From positions 1-14,391 of the forward strand of contig CAAFXD010000254.1 in NCBI GenBank assembly GCA_900766945.1: a DNA stretch of 14,391 nt, written 5' to 3'. Source of the stretch: Clostridia bacterium. GTDB lineage: Bacteria; Bacillota; Clostridia; Oscillospirales; Acutalibacteraceae. Position 1 is the stretch's first letter. Every line of letters begins with the position of its first letter. Positions 6,580 through 13,270 of this stretch are shown one piece after another. The notes below the pieces were generated by a model. That model was not told the origin of the DNA. It searched no databases and saw nothing but the letters and a program-made list of their open reading frames with translations. The position numbers and the translations under genes are program-made.

Positions 6580-7278
6580 ATGTCAATTTTTGCTATCGGA
6601 GATACGCATTTGTCCTTTTTAACTGACAAACCGATGAATATCTTTAAAGGGTGGGACGATTATGTCGAGCGTCTCACAAAAAATTGGCATGCCTTAGTGG
6701 CGCCTTCGGATACGGTTGTCTTAATGGGCGATATTTCGTGGGCGATGTCTTTGGAGCAGGCAAAAGCGGATTTTGCGTATTTGGACGCTTTGCCGGGGCA
6801 AAAAATTATTTTAAAGGGCAATCACGATTATTGGTGGAATACGCGCCGTAAAATGGAAGCATTTTTTGAAAATAACGGCTTTGCAACCTTGCACATTTTG
6901 CATAACAATGCGTACCGCGTCGGCGATTTCAGCATTTGCGGCACACGCGGTTGGTTTTATGACGATACGCAAAGTGAGCCGGACAAGGTTATGTTGCGCG
7001 AGGTTCAACGCTTGAAAACCTCGATTGATGCCGGGCGCGCACTCGGCGGCGAACCGATTGTGTTTCTCCATTATCCGCCGATTTCCTTGACACAGCAATG
7101 CGCACCGTTTTTGGATTTGCTGAAAGACGAACAAATCTCCCGTTGCTATTATGCCCATTTGCACGGCGGCGCGGCGCATTTGGCGTTTCAGGACACATTT
7201 TATGGCACAAAATTTGCACTTTTATCGGGGGATTACCTGAAATTTTGTCCAAAAGTGATAGAAATAATAAAATCGTAA
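6580..7278 (+). CDS. Calcineurin-like metallophosphoesterase
   Basis: A 232-residue cytoplasmic phosphohydrolase of the calcineurin-like superfamily. The metal-binding motifs are in order: 'GDTH' (7-10), 'MGDISWAM' with Gly50-Asp51, 'KGNHDYWW' (79-86), His164 in 'FLHYPP', and His193 and His195 in 'YAHLHGG'. The usual G-H-x-H is A-H-L-H here, but both histidines remain. The strong 'GNHDYWW' and 'PISWAM'-like context resembles a subgroup of uncharacterised bacterial phosphohydrolases; the substrate is unknown. I chose ATG at 6580 (MSIFAIGDTH) over an upstream in-frame ATG at 6565. TGAGGT at 6566-6571 is then placed 8 bases upstream, and the protein begins directly with the first beta strand of the fold. 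Confidence 0.9.
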   Translation: MSIFAIGDTHLSFLTDKPMNIFKGWDDYVERLTKNWHALVAPSDTVVLMGDISWAMSLEQAKADFAYLDALPGQKIILKGNHDYWWNTRRKMEAFFENNGFATLHILHNNAYRVGDFSICGTRGWFYDDTQSEPDKVMLREVQRLKTSIDAGRALGGEPIVFLHYPPISLTQQCAPFLDLLKDEQISRCYYAHLHGGAAHLAFQDTFYGTKFALLSGDYLKFCPKVIEIIKS

Positions 7279-7308
7279 AAAAGGGTAGCATTTTTCAATA
7301 CTTTCTGT

Positions 7309-7314
7309 TATAAT
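7309..7314 (+). promoter_or_regulatory. Consensus -10 element upstream of trigger factor
   Basis: A perfect TATAAT sits 39 bases before the tig start codon. The expected -35 position (7286-7291, TAGCAT) is a poor match, so the promoter may be activator-aided or use another upstream element. The leader is short and carries AGGAGG at 7339-7344. Confidence 0.55.
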
Positions 7315-7353
7315 AAGTAAGTTAATGCTTTACAATTCAGGAGGAATATGTAA

Positions 7354-8784
7354 ATGAGTTTAAAATCATCCAACAAGGTCGAGACAAACACCTGGCAGCT
7401 GGAGATTGCTATTGACGGCGCAACCTTTGAGGCGGCTGTTAATAAAGCCTATCTCAAGCAGAGAAAGAACATCACCGTTCACGGGTTCAGAAAAGGCAAA
7501 GCGCCCCGTTCTTTTATTGAGAAAATGTACGGCGAAGGCGTTTTCTATGAAGATGCTTTGGAGATTTTATATCCCGACGCTGTTGAGGAGGCTGTCAAAG
7601 AAGCAGGGCTTGAAATTGTGGACACGCCCTTTGATTTGGAAGTTCCCGAAATGGGCAAGGACGGCGTTGTCTTAAAGTTAAAAGTAACCGTAAAGCCGGA
7701 AATTGAACTCGGCGAATACAAAGGCTTAAAAGCCACCAAGAAGTCCTGCAAGGTTTCTGCGGATGAAGTCAAAGCGGAACTCAACCGTATGCTGGAACAG
7801 AATGCGCGTATGGTCACCGTGGAAGACAGAGCCGTGAAAAAAGGTGACATCACCGTCATTGATTTTGAAGGCTTTGTGGACGGCGAGGCATTTGAAGGCG
7901 GCAAAGCGGAGGGCTACGAGCTGACCATCGGTTCCGGTCAGTTTATTCCGGGCTTTGAAGAGCAGATTATCGGGCACAAAACCGGCGAGGAATTTGATGT
8001 CAATGTGAAATTCCCGAAGGACTATCACGAAGGTCTTGCTGATAAAGACGCCGTATTCAAAATCAAACTGCACGAAATCAAAGTGAAAGAACTGCCCGCG
8101 CTTGATGACGAATTCGTGAAAGATGTCAGCGATAAAGATACCGTAGATGAACTGAAAAAGAGCATCAAGGCAGACCTTGAAAAATCCAAAAAAGCAGAAG
8201 CGGATAACGAAGTCAACAATGCGTTGATGGAAATGGTCGCAGACGGCGTCAAGGCGGAAATCCCGCAGGCGATGATTGAAAAGAAAATCGACAGCGACAT
8301 TGACGAATTTGCATACAGACTGCAAATGCAGGGCTTGGATTTGAAAACCTATTTGCAATACACCGGTATGGATGTCGAAAAATTCCGTGAGGGCTACAAA
8401 GCCTCTGCCGAAAAACAGGTGAAACTGGATTTGGCGATTGAAAAGATTATCGAAGTGGAGAAAATCACCGTTTTGGAAGAAGAGCTGGAAGCGGAATATA
8501 AGAAGTTTGCCGATGCATACAATATGGATATTGAAGCCGTGAAAAAAGCAGTTTCCGAAGAAGCTCTTACCAAAGATTTGCAGTCGAAAAAGGCAATGGA
8601 CTTCATTGTAGACAATGCGGTTGTTACTGAGGAAAAAGCCGCTGCGAAAAAGACCGCCGCAAAGAAAGACGACAAGGCGGAGGGTGAAAAGAAACCTGCG
8701 GCAAAGAAAACGGCAACCAAAAAGGCTACCGAGAAAAAACCGGCTGCAAAGAAAACCACAAAAAAGGCAGAAACCGAAGAATAA
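7354..8784 (+). CDS. tig: Trigger factor, with an extra Lys/Ala-rich C-terminal tail
   Basis: A 476-residue ribosome-associated chaperone and peptidyl-prolyl isomerase that meets new chains at the exit tunnel. The ribosome-docking signature 'GFRKGKAP' is at 44-51. An FKBP-type isomerase domain spans about 160-245 ('KGDITVIDFEGFVDG', 'GSGQFIPGFEEQIIG'). The C-terminal chaperone domain follows to about 423. Residues 424-476 form a Lys/Ala/Thr-rich tail with a direct repeat, EKKPAAKKTATKKAT (445-459) and EKKPAAKKTTKKA (460-472), resembling histone H1-like tails. Typical trigger factors are about 430 residues, so the tail is an addition. The AGGAGG at 7339-7344, 9 bases before ATG, fixes the start. 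clpP and clpX follow, a common arrangement. Confidence 0.97.
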   Translation: MSLKSSNKVETNTWQLEIAIDGATFEAAVNKAYLKQRKNITVHGFRKGKAPRSFIEKMYGEGVFYEDALEILYPDAVEEAVKEAGLEIVDTPFDLEVPEMGKDGVVLKLKVTVKPEIELGEYKGLKATKKSCKVSADEVKAELNRMLEQNARMVTVEDRAVKKGDITVIDFEGFVDGEAFEGGKAEGYELTIGSGQFIPGFEEQIIGHKTGEEFDVNVKFPKDYHEGLADKDAVFKIKLHEIKVKELPALDDEFVKDVSDKDTVDELKKSIKADLEKSKKAEADNEVNNALMEMVADGVKAEIPQAMIEKKIDSDIDEFAYRLQMQGLDLKTYLQYTGMDVEKFREGYKASAEKQVKLDLAIEKIIEVEKITVLEEELEAEYKKFADAYNMDIEAVKKAVSEEALTKDLQSKKAMDFIVDNAVVTEEKAAAKKTAAKKDDKAEGEKKPAAKKTATKKATEKKPAAKKTTKKAETEE

Positions 8785-8832
8785 GTGATTAACCCTTATT
8801 TTCTCTGTCAATACTGAATTTGGTCTTACTTT

Positions 8833-8888
8833 ACGGTGGGCGCGCAGAGCTTTCCGCAGACTTGCGGAGGCTTTGTGCGTTTCACCGT
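8833..8888 (+). promoter_or_regulatory. Long hairpin in the clpP leader
   Basis: Three nested stems stack into one 56-base structure. They are ACGGTG/CACCGT (8833-8838 with 8883-8888), a 10-bp stem with two wobbles (8841-8850 with 8870-8879) and a 6-bp tip (8853-8858 with 8863-8868, loop GACT). No T-tract follows, so it is not an ordinary terminator. It ends 8 bases before the clpP ribosome binding site AGGAGG (8897-8902). It could stabilise the mRNA, mark a processing site or control clpP translation. I see no CtsR-type heptad repeat here. Confidence 0.5.
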
Positions 8889-8910
8889 TGAAATTTAGGA
8901 GGTATTTTTT

Positions 8911-9492
8911 ATGGCATTGGTTCCTTATGTTGTTGAACAGACCAGTCGCGGCGAGCGTTCGTACGATATTTATTCCCGCTTGCTCAATGACCGTATCATT
9001 GTGCTTTCGGATGAAGTCAACGACGCAACAGCGAGCTTGGTTGTGGCACAGCTTTTGTACCTCGAAGGGCAGGATAATGAAAAAGACATCAGCTTGTATA
9101 TCAACAGCCCCGGTGGCTCTGTGACTGCGGGTCTTGCGATTTACGACACAATGCAGTACATCAAATGCGATGTTTCCACCATTTGTATGGGTATGGCGGC
9201 AAGTATGGGGGCATTTTTGCTGTCGTCCGGTGCAAAGGGCAAGCGCTATGCTTTGCCGAACAGTGAAATTATGATTCATCAGCCCAGCGGCGGCGCGCAG
9301 GGGCAGGCAACCGAAATCGACATTGTTGCACGCCACATTTTGCGTACGCGTGAAAAGCTGAACAAAATTCTGGCTGAAAATACCGGTAAACCGATTGAGC
9401 AAATCGCACGCGATACCGAACGTGACAACTTCTTGTCGGCGGAGGAAGCGTTGGATTACGGCTTAGTGGATAAGATTTTTTATAAACGATAA
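8911..9492 (+). CDS. clpP: ATP-dependent Clp protease proteolytic subunit ClpP
   Basis: A 193-residue serine protease that assembles into the tetradecameric ClpP barrel. The catalytic triad is present: Ser98 in 'GMAASMGAFLL', His123 in 'MIHQPSGG' and Asp172 in 'TERDNFLSA'. The oxyanion-hole 'SPGGSV' is at 66-71 and the N-terminal 'LVPYVVEQT.RGERSYDIYSRLL' is canonical. The length is normal. The start ATG is preceded by AGGAGG 8 bases upstream. clpX follows 24 bases later, so protease and unfoldase are co-expressed. The start of the gene is preceded by a long hairpin leader rather than a clear separate promoter. Confidence 0.98.
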   Translation: MALVPYVVEQTSRGERSYDIYSRLLNDRIIVLSDEVNDATASLVVAQLLYLEGQDNEKDISLYINSPGGSVTAGLAIYDTMQYIKCDVSTICMGMAASMGAFLLSSGAKGKRYALPNSEIMIHQPSGGAQGQATEIDIVARHILRTREKLNKILAENTGKPIEQIARDTERDNFLSAEEALDYGLVDKIFYKR

Positions 9493-9516
9493 GAGCTTCT
9501 AAGGAGAACTTTTACT

Positions 9517-10806
9517 ATGGCGAGAGATAACGACAGCAGAGAAAAAACCGTGCGTTGTTCTTTCTGCGGCAAATCTCAGGACGAAGTTGAAAAACTGATT
9601 GCAGGTCCCGGCGTATGCATTTGCGATGAATGCATAGAGCTTTGTATGGAAATCGTGGAGGACGGTGCGCCTGCTACGCGCGGCAAAAAGCCTGCCGCCA
9701 AGGCGGAAAAGGTTTTACCGAAGCCGCAGGAGATTAAGGCACACCTCGACGAATATGTCATCGGGCAGGACGATGCAAAGGTCGCGCTCAGCGTAGCGGT
9801 GTATAACCACTATAAGCGTATTTACTATGGGCAAAAGTCGGATGTAAATATCCAAAAAAGCAATGTGATTTTGTTAGGGCCTACGGGCGTCGGCAAAACC
9901 ATGCTTGCGCAGACCTTGGCAGAAATTTTAGATGTGCCCTTTGCGATTGCCGATGCAACAACGCTGACGGAAGCGGGCTATGTCGGCGAAGATGTCGAGA
10001 ATATTTTACTTCGCCTGATACAGGCGGCGGATTTCGATGTGGAGCGTGCCGAAAAAGGTATTATCTATGTGGATGAAATCGACAAAATCGCACGCAAGTC
10101 CGAAAATCCCTCTATTACGCGCGATGTCAGCGGCGAGGGCGTGCAACAGGCGCTGTTGAAAATTTTGGAGGGTACGGTTTCCAATGTGCCCCCGCAAGGC
10201 GGCAGAAAGCACCCACAGCAGGAGTTCATTCAAATTGATACCACCAACATTCTCTTTATTTGCGGCGGTGCGTTTGACGGTATTGAAAAAATCGTAGAAA
10301 AGCGCACAGGCAATAAGGTGTTGGGCTTCGGCAGTGAATTGGTCTCTGTGGAGAAAACCGATGCGGATAAAATCTATTCCAAAGTCATTCCGCAGGATTT
10401 GGTGAAATACGGTTTAATTCCCGAGCTTGTCGGGCGTTTGCCGGTCATTACCACACTCAATAACCTCAATCGCGACGCGTTAATTCAGATTCTCTCCGAG
10501 CCGAAAAATGCGCTTTTAAAGCAGTATGCGGCGTTATTCCAAATGGACGGTGTCACGCTGGAATTCCAGCCCGATGCTTTGGAGGCGATTGCAGATTTAA
10601 CACTGGAAAAGAATACGGGTGCGCGCGGGCTTCGTGCGATTATGGAAAAAACTTTGTTGCCGATTATGTATGAAATCCCGTCAAATACAACGGTTAACAA
10701 GGTAATTGTGACCAAAGGCTGTGTCTTAAACGGTGAAAACCCGTTGACAGAAACCTCGTCAACAGGAAAGGTCGCCGGAGCGAAAACCCCGCGAGATGCC
10801 GGTTAA
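9517..10806 (+). CDS. clpX: ATP-dependent Clp protease ATP-binding subunit ClpX
   Basis: A 429-residue AAA+ unfoldase that feeds substrates into ClpP. The N-terminal zinc-binding domain has Cys14, Cys17, Cys36 and Cys39 ('CSFC' and 'CDEC'). Walker A 'GPTGVGKT' is at 121-128, the pore-1 loop 'GYVGED' at 154-159, Walker B 'IIYVDEID' at 182-189, the RKH motif at 230-232 and the sensor-2 'GAR' at 368-370. The ClpP-docking loop reads LGF (269-271) where IGF is usual, a conservative change. The ribosome binding site AAGGAG is at 9501-9506. It ends the tig-clpP-clpX block; lon does not follow. Confidence 0.98.
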   Translation: MARDNDSREKTVRCSFCGKSQDEVEKLIAGPGVCICDECIELCMEIVEDGAPATRGKKPAAKAEKVLPKPQEIKAHLDEYVIGQDDAKVALSVAVYNHYKRIYYGQKSDVNIQKSNVILLGPTGVGKTMLAQTLAEILDVPFAIADATTLTEAGYVGEDVENILLRLIQAADFDVERAEKGIIYVDEIDKIARKSENPSITRDVSGEGVQQALLKILEGTVSNVPPQGGRKHPQQEFIQIDTTNILFICGGAFDGIEKIVEKRTGNKVLGFGSELVSVEKTDADKIYSKVIPQDLVKYGLIPELVGRLPVITTLNNLNRDALIQILSEPKNALLKQYAALFQMDGVTLEFQPDALEAIADLTLEKNTGARGLRAIMEKTLLPIMYEIPSNTTVNKVIVTKGCVLNGENPLTETSSTGKVAGAKTPRDAG

Positions 10807-10820
10807 ACCAAATGATAGAA

Positions 10821-10850
10821 GGCTTCACTAAAGTGAAGCCTTTTTCTTTT
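10821..10850 (+). terminator. Intrinsic terminator after clpX
   Basis: A perfect 9-bp stem GGCTTCACT (10821-10829) with AGTGAAGCC (10832-10840) is followed by TTTTTCTTTT. It is 14 bases after the clpX stop and isolates the proteostasis block from the transporter gene. Confidence 0.92.
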
Positions 10851-10857
10851 GTCAATA

Positions 10858-10886
10858 TTGCGTTTTTTTCTTTGATATGCTATACT
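10858..10886 (+). promoter_or_regulatory. Promoter of the MFS transporter gene
   Basis: The -35 hexamer TTGCGT (10858-10863), a 17-base spacer and the -10 hexamer TATACT (10881-10886), preceded by TGC (extended -10). The same ATATGCTATACT occurs before the LCP-like gene at 12370-12381. Confidence 0.7.
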
Positions 10887-10919
10887 TTTTTTGTTTAAAA
10901 AGAAAAATGGAGGGATTGT

Positions 10920-12293
10920 ATGACAAAGAATGCATCAAAACTCGGCGGGCGAATTTGGTTTAATGTAATTCTATTTGGATTTATGGGGCAAATCGCGTGG
11001 GCCGTTGAAAATATGCTGTTTAACACCTTCTTGTATAATGCGATTTACAACGGCGCTTCCCAAACCGCGGTTGACCGTTCCATTGATGTGATGACGGCAA
11101 TCAATCTAATGGTGGCTCTCAGCGCGCTTTGTGCGGTGTGCGCAACCTTCTTATTCGGAACTTGGAGTGACAAGGTAGGCAACCGCAAACGGTTTATTGC
11201 ATTCGGCTATATCCTGTGGGGCATCACTACGGCGATCTTCGGTGTGATTTCACGGGATAACACGGCGTCTTTGTTCCATTTAACGGATGAAATTCAGATT
11301 TTAACCGTCACCGTTGCCATTGTGATTGTGATGGACTGTGTGATGTCTTTTATCGGTTCCGGTGGGAATGACGCGGCGTTTAATGCCTGGGTCACGGACG
11401 TTTCTTCCACCAAAAACCGCGCAACGGTTGAAAGCGTTTTGGCGATTTTACCGTTGCTGGCAACTGCGGCGGTTATGGGGCTTGCAGGGGCTGTCAGCGG
11501 TGTCGGATATGATGTCTTTTTCCTTGTGCTCGGTGCGATTGTTTCCGTTTGCGGTATTATCGGCTTGGTATCATTGAAAGACGGCGAAATACATACCGAG
11601 GTCAGTGAATCCTATTTCAAAGATTTGCTGTATGGCTTTAAGCCCTCAGTGGTCAAAGACAATAAACGCTTATATTTGGCGCTCACAGCGTATTGCCTGT
11701 CTGCTACGGCGTTCCAAGTATTTTTTCCGTATATTTTCATCTATCTCGGGAATGTTTTAAATTTCAGCTTGGACAGCGTTTTAGCGTCCTTAACGCCTAC
11801 GACAATCATTTTAGCGGCGGTTGTTGTCATCGCCGCGATCGCGTTGCTTGTTTTTACCGGAAAACTGATGGACAAAATCGGCAAAGAGAAATTCTTGATT
11901 TTTTCGGTTCTGTTGTATGTTGCCGGGCTTGTCGCCGCAGGCTTTGCCGAGAATGTGGTGGTGTTTTTCGTCTGTGCCGTGCCCGCGCTGTTAGGCTGGG
12001 CGCTGTTCTCCATTGCCACCAACGCTTCGGTGCGTGACTTTATGCCCGCAGGGAAGGTCGGTGTATTTCAGGGCATTCGTATGATTTTCTATGTCTTGAT
12101 TCCGATGATTGTCGGTCCGTTTATCGGGAATTTGGTGTGTCGGATTTCTTCGGTTACCTATACCAATGAGTACGGTGTGGTTACATCGGCACCGGGCGCT
12201 GTGATGTTTTGGGGGTCCGCCGCAGTAGCGATTTTCATTTTAATTCCGGTTGTAATATTGAAAAAGAAATACCGCACCGATACCGATGCATAA
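10920..12293 (+). CDS. MFS transporter, GPH-like sugar symporter family
   Basis: A 457-residue polytopic membrane protein with about 12 hydrophobic spans. The cytoplasmic MFS signature between spans 2 and 3 reads 'GTWSDKVGNRKRFI' (80-93), and a related copy 'GKLMDKIGKEKFL' occurs at 314-326 in the second half. The early 'WAVENMLFNTFLYN' and the central 'FNAWVTDVSSTKNRA' resemble glycoside-pentoside-hexuronide type symporters, so a sugar or related solute is plausible. The substrate cannot be read from sequence and no sugar-utilisation gene is adjacent. The ribosome binding site GGAGGG (10909-10914) sits 5 bases before ATG. It is monocistronic, with its own promoter and terminator. Confidence 0.88.
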   Translation: MTKNASKLGGRIWFNVILFGFMGQIAWAVENMLFNTFLYNAIYNGASQTAVDRSIDVMTAINLMVALSALCAVCATFLFGTWSDKVGNRKRFIAFGYILWGITTAIFGVISRDNTASLFHLTDEIQILTVTVAIVIVMDCVMSFIGSGGNDAAFNAWVTDVSSTKNRATVESVLAILPLLATAAVMGLAGAVSGVGYDVFFLVLGAIVSVCGIIGLVSLKDGEIHTEVSESYFKDLLYGFKPSVVKDNKRLYLALTAYCLSATAFQVFFPYIFIYLGNVLNFSLDSVLASLTPTTIILAAVVVIAAIALLVFTGKLMDKIGKEKFLIFSVLLYVAGLVAAGFAENVVVFFVCAVPALLGWALFSIATNASVRDFMPAGKVGVFQGIRMIFYVLIPMIVGPFIGNLVCRISSVTYTNEYGVVTSAPGAVMFWGSAAVAIFILIPVVILKKKYRTDTDA

Positions 12294-12305
12294 AACAGTT
12301 TTCAT

Positions 12306-12335
12306 GGGACTGCATTTTTTGCAGTCCCTTTTCTT
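12306..12335 (+). terminator. Intrinsic terminator after the MFS gene
   Basis: A perfect 9-bp stem GGGACTGCA (12306-12314) with TGCAGTCCC (12320-12328) and loop TTTTT is followed by TTTTCTTTT. It lies 12 bases past the MFS stop. Confidence 0.92.
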
Positions 12336-12370
12336 TTATTTGCGGATTTTACTTTTAAATCCGTTCGGAA

Positions 12371-12381
12371 TATGCTATACT
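12371..12381 (+). promoter_or_regulatory. Extended -10 promoter of the LCP-like gene
   Basis: TGC directly precedes TATACT (12376-12381). The -35 region at 17-base spacing (TTTTAA, 12353-12358) is weak, so the extended -10 probably carries recognition. The predicted transcript starts about 30 bases before the ATG at 12419. Confidence 0.55.
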
Positions 12382-12418
12382 ATTCTTGCTTTCATTACAC
12401 GCGACGGGAGTTGACGAG

Positions 12419-13261
12419 ATGCGCAAGAAAAAAGAACTTCGCTTCACTAGCGAAAAACAGGAAAAAACAAAGCGCTTTCGTGCGTTTATCGTCGCGTTTG
12501 TCGCTTTTGTTTTGGTGCTCGGCAGTGTGTCAACCTTAATTTTTATGAAATCATTAAATTTCGATATGCACAATCTGTTGCAATCGCCTGACGATGTGGA
12601 CACAACCGCCGAAACAACCACAGAATCTGTTCTTCCCGTGGCGGTGCGGGATTCCGCTGTGCTGTTGCTTTGCTGTGATACCGACAATCAGCTCACTTTG
12701 CTGGCGATTCTGCGCACCGATGCCGAAAAGCATGTGCTGTCTGTGTGTGCCTTGGATACGAATACCGTCGCCGCGCCGACTTTGGATGCGGATTTTCAAA
12801 CGATATTTGAAAAAAACGGTATGGCAGGCCTAAAAAATGCGGTTTCATCTGCATACGGAATACAAATGGACCGATATATTAAGTTGACGGAAAGTAATTT
12901 AAAAAAGGCGATTTCGACAGTAGGGGATATTTCTATGGGAATTTCCGAACCGATTGCCTACCGCGGCGAGGATTTCAGTTTGTATTTAGATGCCGGTGCG
13001 CAAACGCTTACAGGGGATTTGTTCACCAAATACTTGCGCTATGCCGATGTAAACGGCAAAAGCTTGGCAACTGCCGCTTTGGTGGAAGGCACCTTGCAGT
13101 CTATGAGCACAAACAACCGTGAAAAACAATTCAACACATTGTTTAATCTTTCCGACACGGATTTTTCGATTGTGGATTTAACGGATACAAACGGTCTTGT
13201 CAATGTATTTATCGCTTTGCGCGATTCCGTGACGGTTGAGCCATTGCAAAGTGTGCAATAA
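12419..13261 (+). CDS. LytR-CpsA-Psr (LCP)-like membrane protein with degenerate active site
   Basis: A 280-residue protein with a short basic cytoplasmic N-terminus, one membrane span (about 20-43), a Thr/Glu-rich linker (about 58-71) and an extracellular domain. That domain follows the LCP layout: 'HVLSVCALDTNTV' (105-117), 'LKNAVSSAYGIQMDRYIKL' (138-156), 'LKKAISTVGDISMGI' (161-175), and 'LDAGAQTLTGDLFTKYLRYAD' near 190-210. True LCP enzymes attach wall glycopolymers to peptidoglycan and use conserved Arg and Asp residues. Here the PRDT motif reads ALDT, and the R-x-R and RQ motifs after 'YLR' are missing, so catalysis is doubtful. I chose ATG at 12419 (GGGAG at 12406-12410) over an ATG 33 bases upstream. 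The transglutaminase-like gene follows 9 bases after the stop. Confidence 0.75.
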   Translation: MRKKKELRFTSEKQEKTKRFRAFIVAFVAFVLVLGSVSTLIFMKSLNFDMHNLLQSPDDVDTTAETTTESVLPVAVRDSAVLLLCCDTDNQLTLLAILRTDAEKHVLSVCALDTNTVAAPTLDADFQTIFEKNGMAGLKNAVSSAYGIQMDRYIKLTESNLKKAISTVGDISMGISEPIAYRGEDFSLYLDAGAQTLTGDLFTKYLRYADVNGKSLATAALVEGTLQSMSTNNREKQFNTLFNLSDTDFSIVDLTDTNGLVNVFIALRDSVTVEPLQSVQ

Positions 13262-13270
13262 GGAGACGGT

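Noticed and set aside
6318..6626. 102-codon + strand open frame between thrC and the phosphoesterase
   Set aside because: It starts inside the thrC terminator and is antisense to the well-supported DUF1540 gene. There is no ribosome binding site and no recognisable domain.
8785..8810. Terminator between tig and clpP (AATAAG...CTTATT hairpin)
   Set aside because: The stem is only six weak A/T-rich pairs and the T-tract is interrupted. It is not enough to call.
8785..8910. CtsR or CIRCE operator in front of clpP
   Set aside because: No tandem GGTCAAA-like heptads and no TTAGCACTC/GAGTGCTAA inverted repeat are present. The visible inverted repeat is a different, longer hairpin.
7726..9402. Very long open frame (558 codons) on the minus strand across tig and clpP
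   Set aside because: It runs antisense to two unmistakable genes. The predicted protein is dominated by Phe, His, Arg and Leu with no recognisable domain, and no convincing ribosome binding site or own intergenic space is present.
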